This document shows positions 7,484 through 13,451 of a stretch of DNA of 17,389 bases, piece by piece. How positions within the stretch are numbered: position 1 is the first letter of the stretch; every line of letters starts with the position of its first letter. Below the pieces are notes generated by a model, which saw only the letters and a list, made by a program, of their open reading frames with translations, ran no database searches and had not been told where the DNA came from. Made by a program: the position numbers and the translations under genes. The stretch is from Methanoregulaceae archaeon (lineage in GTDB: Archaea; Halobacteriota; Methanomicrobia; Methanomicrobiales; Methanospirillaceae), in contig JACTVF010000009.1 in the NCBI GenBank assembly GCA_019695435.1, positions 1 through 17,389 on the forward strand. Direction: 5' to 3'.

Positions 7484-8127
7484 TATACCAGCCTCACGGA
7501 CGGACCCATCGTGGTCTTCACGAAGATCGAGCGGACGTTTAAGTGGCCCTGTTCGAGAACAGATTCGATACGTTTGACGACCGCATCGATGTTCTCGGCG
7601 ACCTGCTCCGGTGTCATCGCCGTCGATCCTACCTTTGTCGAGAAGACCGTCTTGTCTTTCGTACGGATCTTCACCGAATTTCTCAGGCGTTCGACGATCG
7701 GGCGGATATCGGTCTGCCCGGTAATCGGCATCGGCATCCTGCCCCGCGGCCCGAGCCGGGGACCTAAGAAACGACCGACCTGCGGCATGACCGCGGTCTC
7801 GGCAAGGAAGTACTTGTAGGTACTTGCGACCCTGCGTGCCTCACGCGGTGCGCCACCGAGCCGTTCTACCTCTTCAGGGCCGATGATCAGATCAACCTTG
7901 GCCTCTTTTGCCTGCGTGACGATGTCCCCTTTCCCGATGACACAGATACCGGTCTTCTCGCCGGTTCCATGGGGAAGAAGTATCGTCTCGTCGATACGAT
8001 TTTTCGGCTGCGCCATATCGATATTCTTGAGATTGATGGTAATATCGATGCTCTCAGAGAATTTCCGCTTTGGCGCCTTTTCAATCGCCGTTTTTACGGC
8101 GTCCAGAATTTTGGCCCTATCAACCAT
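7483..8127 (-). CDS. rpl1: Large-subunit ribosomal protein L1 (214 aa)
   Basis: L1 binds 23S rRNA helices 76-78 and forms the mobile stalk next to the E site. In archaea studied so far it also represses translation of its own operon by binding its mRNA. Family features are clear: MVDRAKILDAVKTAIEKAPKRKFSESIDI, the domain with ILLPHGTG, GKGDI, and the strongly conserved GRFLGPRLGPRGRMP (about 119-133), ending in VRSIFVKTTMGPSVRL. Start ATG 8127 has GGAGG (complement of 8134-8138) six bases upstream. The leader between L11 and L1 forms a bulged hairpin whose 3' arm covers part of that site. The stop codon overlaps the L10 start, so regulation at L1 would spread to L10. Confidence 0.97.
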   Translation of the reverse strand: MVDRAKILDAVKTAIEKAPKRKFSESIDITINLKNIDMAQPKNRIDETILLPHGTGEKTGICVIGKGDIVTQAKEAKVDLIIGPEEVERLGGAPREARRVASTYKYFLAETAVMPQVGRFLGPRLGPRGRMPMPITGQTDIRPIVERLRNSVKIRTKDKTVFSTKVGSTAMTPEQVAENIDAVVKRIESVLEQGHLNVRSIFVKTTMGPSVRLV

Positions 8128-8136
8128 CAGATTCCT

Positions 8137-8172
8137 CCATAGTTCGCGACCGAACCCTTCGATCTCCTATGG
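8137..8172 (-). promoter_or_regulatory. Bulged hairpin in front of L1, candidate L1 autoregulatory site
   Basis: In minus-strand RNA, CCATA (complement of 8168-8172) can pair with TATGG (8137-8141). Just inside, GTTCG (8151-8155) pairs with CGAAC (8142-8146) around a four-base loop. The two stems stack on the 3' side and leave a 12-base bulge, GGAGATCGAAGG, on the 5' side. The last two bases of the outer stem belong to the GGAGG ribosome binding site of L1. The asymmetric bulge and the position fit an L1 target, but this is a prediction from pairing alone. Confidence 0.45.
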
Positions 8173-8184
8173 TGTTCTTCGGAT

Positions 8185-8661
8185 CTATTTCACAAGGACG
8201 CTGTCATACTTGCCAGCTGCGATGTCGGCGAGCACGTCTTTGGCGCGCTTGCCGTCAACGGTGACTCCCATGCTCACGCACGTGCCCACGACCTCTCTGA
8301 CTGCAGTCTTGAGCTCGTAGGAGAGCATTCCTTCGAGTTTCATGTTGGCAATCCTGACAGCGGCCTCGAATGGCAGATTGCCTGCCACTTTGACGTTGGG
8401 CTCTGCGGATCCTTTCTCGATATTGGCCTCTTTCTTGATGAGTGCCGTCGTCGGTGGGATACCCACCGAGATCGTGAAGTTCTTCTTTGCGTCGACTTCG
8501 ATCTTGACCGGGACCTGCATTCCGTTGAATGTGGCGGTCTTCTTGTTGATCTCATCGACTACTGCCTTCACGTTGATACCGAGTGGTCCGAGCGAGGGTC
8601 CTAATGGTGGACCTGCTGTTGCCTTTCCGCCGGGTACTAAAACCTCGACCACTTCTGCCAT
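8185..8661 (-). CDS. rpl11: Large-subunit ribosomal protein L11 (158 aa)
   Basis: L11 binds the GTPase-associated region of 23S rRNA with L10 and contributes to factor binding. Conserved features are MAEVVEVLVPGGKATAGPPL, GPSLGPLGINVKAVVDEINK, the FTISVGIPPTTALIKKEANI segment of the N-terminal domain, and the C-terminal rRNA-binding part ending GKYDSVLVK. The open frame extends 40 codons further upstream, but those residues do not look like L11. ATG 8661 is where the conserved sequence begins and gives the usual archaeal length. A weak GGTG lies about nine bases ahead, and a TATA-like TTTATACG about 26 bases ahead suggests a start at or near the ATG. It is the first gene of the operon; no nusG or secE is next to it. 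Confidence 0.96.
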   Translation of the reverse strand: MAEVVEVLVPGGKATAGPPLGPSLGPLGINVKAVVDEINKKTATFNGMQVPVKIEVDAKKNFTISVGIPPTTALIKKEANIEKGSAEPNVKVAGNLPFEAAVRIANMKLEGMLSYELKTAVREVVGTCVSMGVTVDGKRAKDVLADIAAGKYDSVLVK

Positions 8662-8683
8662 AGTCTTTGCACCATGCCGTCCC

Positions 8684-8741
8684 GTATAAACGAGTTCCGA
8701 GCTTGGGTCTGTTAAATTTGACGTGATGGGAAATAAAGGTG
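8684..8741 (-). promoter_or_regulatory. Promoter region of the ribosomal operon
   Basis: Two TATA-like elements face L11 on the minus strand: TTTATACG (complement of 8684-8691), centred about 26 bases from the ATG, and CCTTTATTTC (about 8730-8740), which would give a leader of roughly 45 bases. Which one is used cannot be decided from the sequence. Confidence 0.4.
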
Positions 8742-8776
8742 ATCGTGGGTGGGGTAGGAAGCACTGGATGATGAAT

Positions 8777-8938
8777 AGCAAGGGGATTCAAATCTATCAC
8801 AATTTCGTCAAGCCGCACGAAGGGTTGACGGAAAAACCCCGGCAGAAGCGTGCGGGATCACAGTCAATGGAGATACCCCGCCGGATAGATGGAAACGTGC
8901 GGCCCATAGTAAGAGTGCATAACCTATGCAGGTTTTAG
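8777..8938 (+). pseudogene. Transposase C-terminal remnant
   Basis: The frame reads NSKGIQIYHNFVKPHEGLTE and continues KPRQKRAG. This matches the C-terminal signature of DDE transposases common in methanogens (pattern G-x-x-I-Y-x-N-F-V/I-R/K-P-H-x-x-L-x-G-K-T-P-A-E-x-A-G). The GKTPAE part is degraded to EKPRQK with the same spacing. Sequence before about 8777 and after about 8857 does not resemble a transposase, so only some 27 codons of the element survive. No terminal inverted repeats or target duplication are evident. The remnant sits about 100 bases upstream of the ribosomal operon promoter and next to the AT-rich nuclease gene, which suggests an old insertion site. The family level is uncertain because the fragment is so short. 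Confidence 0.6.
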
Positions 8939-9056
8939 AGCTCAGGCTGCGCGGGATGTGAAAATGAAGATAATATGCGATCAACGTACGACTAATCAGA
9001 ATTCAACGAAGCGAAAGTAATATCTCTTCAAAAATTTTTCAATCAGTAAGCAACCC

Positions 9057-9497
9057 ATGACTGGAAAAGGCAGATATTTAGAGAAATTTGTCGAGCTTCT
9101 TGAAAAATTTGACGTTGAAGGGGCTACAATTACATCCCCAGATCATATTATTGACAAAGTGACCAACGTACCTCGTGAAGTTGATATATCAGTAAAGTTT
9201 CAAAAAGGATCTCATAACTTCTTAATTGTTTTAGAATGCCGTGATAGGAAAACAAAGGGCGGGGTTGAATGGATCGAGCAAATTACTCAAAAGACGCGCG
9301 ATATTGGAGCGAACAAAGTTATTGCCGTATCAACTTCAGGATTTACAAAAGGTGCGATTGAAAAAGCCAAATTTAAGAATATAGAATGTAGAACTCTCAA
9401 AGAAGTCACCCCAGAAGAATTTGGTTCTTGGTTACTCACGCGGGAAATCATGTGCTACACCAAAAAAGTAAATTTTTTAGAGATAAATGTAGTTTAA
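9057..9497 (+). pseudogene. Restriction endonuclease-like PD-(D/E)XK protein, N-terminal part (frameshifted)
   Basis: A predicted nuclease related to Mrr-type restriction endonuclease domains. The core shows VPREVDISV with Asp43, LIVLECRDRKTKGGVEWIEQ with Glu60, and VIAVSTSGFTKGAIEKAK, the usual strand and helix that follow. The catalytic motif reads E-C-R instead of E-x-K, which may be a conservative change or a weakening. The frame stops at 9495-9497, and the natural continuation is found in the -1 frame from about 9494 (LINPLPVGFIPPDLTIDEKT), so the gene is broken by a frameshift. The region is AT-rich with A/T-ending codons, unlike all neighbours, suggesting transfer. No ribosome binding site is evident before the ATG. 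No methyltransferase or partner gene is nearby, so it is not a complete restriction system. Confidence 0.7.
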
Positions 9498-9979
9498 TTA
9501 ATCCCCTCCCTGTTGGATTTATCCCTCCCGATTTGACAATAGACGAAAAAACAAAACAACCGAGACGGGATGTTCAAACTATCGCATATTTAAATAAAAA
9601 GGATGGAAAATCAATCACTTTCTGGGATATATGGCAAGGTTCTAAAACTGATTCAATATTCAATTCAATACAACCAAATGCGGAAAGGGTAAAGCACGTA
9701 ATAAACATTAAAATAAATCCCGAATTTCCGATTGCACTTATTGGAAAACAAGGGTTTGCAGATATTGAAGGTTTTACAGTAATTGCCGAATTTTGGATCG
9801 AAGAAAAAAGACAACCATTAACCTGTCGAAAATATGAGGGAAATGATGGAATTGTTAGCGAAATGGTTGAAGCCGAATCGATAATAAATGGGGAACCGGG
9901 GATTTTTGCAATTCATAGGAAACCCGAAAAAGACGGTAGAACAACATTTTCAGTTTCAACCAGATCCCTTAAACGGTAA
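9494..9979 (+). pseudogene. Downstream part of the frameshifted nuclease gene
   Basis: This frame (161 codons from LINPLPVG to SVSTRSLKR) has no suitable start codon or ribosome binding site at its beginning; the open frame reaches back to 9428 only by overlapping the upstream reading frame. Joining it to the upstream part would give a protein of about 307 residues. The segment contains QTIAYLNKKDGKSITFWDIW and alternating hydrophobic stretches (HVINIKINPEFPIALIG, ADIEGFTVIAEFWIEEKR) that suggest a beta-rich domain, possibly for target recognition. I do not recognise this domain. Composition is as AT-rich as in the first part, supporting one ancestral gene. A single lost T near 9493-9495, or a sequencing error, would explain the break. 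Confidence 0.62.
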
Positions 9980-10059
9980 CAACTCATTCTGATATGATTC
10001 ACAAGCGCTTGCTGCCGGACCCCATCTTTGGTTAAAAATGTCATCTTATCACCTGCCGA

Positions 10060-10082
10060 TTTTTGACAGAGACTTTTGTTTT
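10060..10082 (+). terminator. T-rich stretch after the nuclease gene
   Basis: Runs of five, four and four T residues occur at 10060-10064, 10074-10077 and 10079-10082, about 80-100 bases after the stop of the broken nuclease gene. This is compatible with archaeal T-run termination; no stem is seen. Confidence 0.3.
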
Positions 10083-10125
10083 AGGTTACCCACCGACAAC
10101 TTGACATAACCCAAATCCGCAATCC

Positions 10126-10400
10126 CTATATATCACCAACTTTCCCGCCCAGCGAGGCCCCGACGAGGCGGCCGAGCGATCCCGAAGGGGTGGGCAACCT
10201 CATACCGATCGCAGGTTCTCGGCCCCACTGGATCGTCCCTCCCCTCTCCCAATCCGGGCCCCATTCGGCCTCCGTTTCCCCTCCATAATGGCTGGTGGAC
10301 AGTACATTGAGGCCTTTGTGTCCGCCGCAGGAAAAAAGTCTGCAATTTTCCGGTTAAATCCAAAAATAACGCATTAAAAGAGATTTATATTTTCCTTTTA
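10126..10400 (+). ncRNA. Candidate structured RNA or repeat element
   Basis: A TATA box (CTATATAT, 10126-10133) is followed about 25 bases later by a GC-rich block. Within it, CGATCC (10177-10182) pairs with GGATCG (10230-10235). Inside that, GTGGGC (10190-10195) pairs with GCCCCAC (10222-10228, one bulged C), and AACCT (10196-10200) pairs with AGGTT (10213-10217). A second hairpin joins GGTGGACA (10294-10301) to TGTCCGCC (10319-10326), with one G-T pair. T-rich sequence (10383-10400) could end the transcript. It does not match tRNA, SRP RNA or RNase P RNA as far as I can tell. The opposite strand also has a TATA-like element, so the orientation is open. Confidence 0.25.
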
Positions 10401-10770
10401 GCGGTGTTCTGTACGGGGGATATCCAGATGCCCATTTGGACTCCATGACCGGCCGTGGAGGGCCGTTAAAGCGGTCGATCCCGGCACTCTTGGATCATCA
10501 AATTACCCCCTCTGACCTCCTCCATCACCTCATTCACCTTTTCCGACAATTTTACTATCGTAAATGAGCACCATTTTATCCCCGGTTTTTGCTCTGCTTG
10601 AGGGAGAGTCGGTGGGGGAAATTTTGAAAACCGGGACCATTGGTAAAGCAACATGCCCATAAATTTATGACGTTAAATTCCCGGGCAGGCCCTCCTGCAA
10701 GGGATCAGACTGTACCCATCCGACCCCCCTGCATACTGGCGAAAGTACAAACAGCCTTCACGTGCAGGTG

Positions 10771-10802
10771 GCGTATCAGGTAATCGCGAAAAAAAGATAC
10801 GC
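10771..10802 (-). terminator. Inverted repeat with T7 loop after the REC-PAS gene
   Basis: GCGTATC (10771-10777) and GATACGC (10796-10802) are perfect inverted repeats. On the minus strand, the T-run (complement of 10789-10795, seven residues) lies between them, starting about 14 bases after the stop codon at 10809-10811. The T-run alone could terminate the transcript of the minus-strand sensor gene; the stem may add to it or protect the 3' end. Confidence 0.45.
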
Positions 10803-10808
10803 TTGAAA

Positions 10809-13154
10809 TTATTCCTGGTCGGAGAACTGCTCTACCATGTTGCGGTACCGTTCCTCGCTCAACCGGAGGGCCTTTTCCATTCGTTTATACTCGGTAATAT
10901 CCCTGCCCACAGACTGATATTCCACAAGGGCTCCGCTCTCATCATAGATCGCACGGTTCACCCAGCTCTGCCAGCAGATTGATCCCCCCGGCATAATGAT
11001 ACGATAATCGATTGTTGCAACCGGGTATTCCGGTGTCAGCCATTTAAAGTGGTGAACAATGAGTTTACGATCTTCTTCGGGAATCTCCGGTGTGAAAATA
11101 TGACCAATGATCTCCTCCCGGGTCTTATTGAAATACCGGCAGTACGCATCATTGACAAAGACATGCGTACCATCGGGGCGGAACCTGCAGATAAGCTCGG
11201 TCTGGTCCTCGACAACAGTCCGGTACCGTTCCTCACTTTCCCTGAGAGCCTGTTGGCTTTTCGCAAGATCCTCGAAATTCGTCCGGAGTTCTTCCTCGGT
11301 CGCGGTCAGCTGCTCATACGCCGCGTGAAGCAGTTCATTCTTTTTCATCAGGTTCAGTTCGGCAATCTTGACATTGGTGATATCCCTGCCCACGGACTGG
11401 TATTCCACAAGGGCTCTGCTCCCATCATAGATCGCACGGTTCACCCAGCTCAGCCAGCGGATGCTCCCGTCAGGGAATATAACCCGCTGACGGATGGATC
11501 CCACGGGGTTTTCTGGTGTGAGGGATGCGAACATCTCCCGCACCTGCTTCCGGTCATCAAAGAAGAGTTCCGGCTGGAAGTGGTGCCCGACGATCTCCTC
11601 CCGGGTCTTATTGAAATACCGGCAGTACGCATCATTGACAAAGACATGCGTACCGTCGGGGCGGGACCTGCAGATAAGCTCGGTCTGGTCCTCGACAACA
11701 GTCCGGTACTGCTCCCTGCTTTCACGCAGCTCTTTTTCGAGTTTTACCAGTTCATCATAATTATTCCGCAATTCTTCTTCCGTTGCCGCAAGCTGTTCAT
11801 ACGAAGCGTTCAGCTCACTATGTTCACGGGCCAGTTCATCTTCCCTGAGCTTGCGTTCAGTAATATCCTCAAGCGTCTCGACCGCTCCTATGGCATCTCC
11901 GTTCCGGTTATTGATGAGTCCTGCCGTGAAATGGAGCCATTTCCCCTCCCTGCCCATCTGGGGGAAGAAGTCCGTTGCTTCGTATGCGTCGTTGATAAGA
12001 ACTGATTTTTCATACTTATCTAGGTACCATTCCGGAAGCTTATCCTGTGCATTGTCGACGAGGAGGTCAACCAGACACGGACGTTTGGAGGAGTAGAAGG
12101 CCCTCCATTGCTGATCTGTTCCGATCACGTCATCTGCCGCTATCCCGCTGTACGCAGCAAGCGCATGGTTCCAATAGAGGATCTTGTGATTCCGGTCAAT
12201 CACGAATTGCGGTATAGGGGATTCCTGAAGGATCGCATTCAGGGTTATTTCCCGGTCTTCAAGAGTACGCTGACTCATTGCAAGATCAGTGTAACTGGTC
12301 CTGAGCTCTTCTTCTACTGCAGTCAGCTGTTCAAACGCGGCGCGAAGCTCATCATTCTTTTTCACGAGGTCCAGTTCTGCAGTTTTCCTGTCAGTGATAT
12401 CCCTGCCGACCGACTGGTATTCGACAAGAGTGCCGGACTCATCGAAGATTGCCCGGTCACTCCACTGGTGCCATCGGACAGAGCCGTCCGGTAAAATAAT
12501 CCGGTGCTCTACTGTTCCCAAGGGCCTGTTCCGGGTCAGTGATGCGAAATGCGAGCGGACGGTCATGGCATCCTCTTCCGGTATTTGAGGAATAAACCGG
12601 TGACCGATGATATTCTCTTCCTGCAAACCGAAATACCGGCAATATGCGTCATTCACAAAAATTTGGATTCCATCCGGTCTGAACCGGCAGATGAATTCAT
12701 TCTGGTCCTTGACGACATTCCGGTACCGTTCCTCACTCTCCTTCAACGCCCTGTCTGCATGTCGTTTTTCGACTGCCAGTCTGATTTTATGACCAAGTTC
12801 CCTGAATTGTGAATGGATATCTCCCCCTTTCTGGACATAATAATCCGCGCCGGCATCGAATGCCTGGATGACAATTTCTTCCCGCCCTTTGCCGGTAAAG
12901 AGAATAAACGGAAGATCGGGATATCGGGAACGAACTTTTTTGAGCAGCACGATTCCATCCATCTCCGGCATCTGGTAATCGGAAATTAAACTATCATAAT
13001 CTTTCTTTTGCAGCAAAGCAAGTACTTCCGAAGAAGAATCCGTAGTTTCAACATCAAACACACCACCGCGCTCAAGGAATTTTTTTCCCAGATCTAACAG
13101 GGCTGGTTCGTCATCAACATAGAGAACGGAAATGTGATTGCTGGATATAGGCAC
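10809..13154 (-). CDS. Response-regulator receiver protein with four PAS domains, no kinase (781 aa)
   Basis: A cytoplasmic multi-sensor protein. REC domain (about 7-125): acidic pair Asp14/Asp15, phosphoacceptor Asp59 (SDYQMPEMDG), Thr87 (LFTGKG) and Lys109 (YYVQKGG). Four PAS units follow at about 140-257, 300-435, 478-597 and 638-757; each ends in a GRDIT/EDITERK-type motif. Coiled-coil linkers of the type YEQLTATEEELRTNFEDLAK join them. There is no HisKA, HATPase, GGDEF or HTH output. The protein ends at LSEERYRNMVEQFSDQE, the opening of another PAS unit, so it may be truncated. PAS3 and PAS4 are nearly identical over 118 bases. GTG 13154 is preferred because AGGTG (complement of 13161-13165) lies six bases ahead; GTG 13163 overlaps that site. 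It diverges from the HTH-PAS-GAF gene. No membrane segments are seen, so it would sense cytoplasmic signals and probably act by partner binding. Confidence 0.9.
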   Translation of the reverse strand: MPISSNHISVLYVDDEPALLDLGKKFLERGGVFDVETTDSSSEVLALLQKKDYDSLISDYQMPEMDGIVLLKKVRSRYPDLPFILFTGKGREEIVIQAFDAGADYYVQKGGDIHSQFRELGHKIRLAVEKRHADRALKESEERYRNVVKDQNEFICRFRPDGIQIFVNDAYCRYFGLQEENIIGHRFIPQIPEEDAMTVRSHFASLTRNRPLGTVEHRIILPDGSVRWHQWSDRAIFDESGTLVEYQSVGRDITDRKTAELDLVKKNDELRAAFEQLTAVEEELRTSYTDLAMSQRTLEDREITLNAILQESPIPQFVIDRNHKILYWNHALAAYSGIAADDVIGTDQQWRAFYSSKRPCLVDLLVDNAQDKLPEWYLDKYEKSVLINDAYEATDFFPQMGREGKWLHFTAGLINNRNGDAIGAVETLEDITERKLREDELAREHSELNASYEQLAATEEELRNNYDELVKLEKELRESREQYRTVVEDQTELICRSRPDGTHVFVNDAYCRYFNKTREEIVGHHFQPELFFDDRKQVREMFASLTPENPVGSIRQRVIFPDGSIRWLSWVNRAIYDGSRALVEYQSVGRDITNVKIAELNLMKKNELLHAAYEQLTATEEELRTNFEDLAKSQQALRESEERYRTVVEDQTELICRFRPDGTHVFVNDAYCRYFNKTREEIIGHIFTPEIPEEDRKLIVHHFKWLTPEYPVATIDYRIIMPGGSICWQSWVNRAIYDESGALVEYQSVGRDITEYKRMEKALRLSEERYRNMVEQFSDQE
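11109..11226. repeat. Direct repeat copy A (within PAS4 coding sequence)
   Basis: This 118-base segment is repeated at 11592-11709 in the same orientation and the same reading frame, with only two substitutions, 483 bases (161 codons) apart. It encodes the start of a PAS unit, from the TVVEDQTELICR region through HVFVNDAYCRYFNKTREEI. It is evidence for a recent unit duplication or gene conversion. Confidence 0.9.
11592..11709. repeat. Direct repeat copy B (within PAS3 coding sequence)
   Basis: The partner of the segment at 11109-11226, differing at two positions. One changes Phe to Ser (RFRPDG versus RSRPDG) and the other is silent. Flanking PAS sequence is similar but more diverged, and the PAS1 counterpart near 12600-12725 is much more diverged. 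Confidence 0.9.
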
Positions 13155-13163
13155 GAGGAACAC

Positions 13164-13451
13164 CTAGAAAAATACGGAATACAATCAATTCATTCCATGC
13201 CAATCATAATGCCCGGATGATTTGAAATCTGATAATTTTTTATAATCTTTTAGGTCATTCATCGAATATCTATCCATAGAAAATTGCGTTTTATCATTAA
13301 CAAAAATCAATCTATTTACTATATAAATTTTTTTACATTTAGTTATCATAAGAGCACATAAAAATGCTTCGGGTGACAATGATTATTTCAAGAACAGGAG
13401 ATTACTTCTATTGGTTATCCAGCGTCTTCCAGACAAACCATTGAGGGAGGG
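13164..13451. promoter_or_regulatory. AT-rich divergent control region between the two sensor genes
   Basis: This 288-base gap is far more AT-rich than the flanking genes. A strong plus-strand TATA box (TATATAAA, 13320-13327) would start the HTH-PAS-GAF mRNA near 13350, giving a leader of about 100 bases. A minus-strand TATA box (TTATAAAA, complement of 13238-13245) would start the REC-PAS mRNA near 13213. The winged-helix protein encoded to the right is an obvious candidate to bind here, but no operator can be named with confidence. Confidence 0.6.

Larger units (their letters stand above)
9980..10808. other. 829-base intergenic region without a convincing protein gene
   Basis: Short open frames exist here (for example minus 10133-10363 and minus 10466-10660), but they lack ribosome binding sites and recognisable domains. 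The region holds T-runs after the nuclease gene, TATA-like boxes at 10126-10133 and about 10383-10392, and GC-rich imperfect hairpins between 10177 and 10326 and between 10447 and 10496. An inverted repeat (10771-10802) ends it. It may carry RNA genes or a decayed repeat element. Confidence 0.5.

Noticed and set aside
6902..7819. Plus-strand open frame of 305 codons opposite L10 and L1
   Set aside because: It is antisense to two certain ribosomal protein genes and has no recognisable domain or ribosome binding site; GC-rich coding sequence often keeps an opposite frame open.
8662..8781. Upstream extension of L11 by 40 codons
   Set aside because: The added residues do not resemble L11, and the conserved archaeal start is the ATG at 8661.
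8767..8830. Possible C/D-box RNA (ATGATGA at about 8767) and a tRNA T-loop-like GGATTCAAATC nearby
   Set aside because: No D box (CTGA) at suitable spacing and no T-stem complement or cloverleaf; the sequence is explained by the transposase remnant.
10133..10363. Minus-strand open frame of 76 codons in the intergenic region
   Set aside because: It has a composition-driven sequence rich in Arg, Gly and Pro, no ribosome binding site, and overlaps the nested hairpins. It is better explained as a structured element, although a repeated-ORF origin cannot be excluded.
10466..10660. Minus-strand open frame of 64 codons with a helix-like end (KLSEKVNEVMEEV)
   Set aside because: No ribosome binding site; a TATA-like sequence is too close to its ATG, and the first half looks unlike a protein.
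11049..12005. Plus-strand open frame of 318 codons opposite the REC-PAS gene
   Set aside because: Its internal repeats are just the antisense image of the duplicated PAS units.
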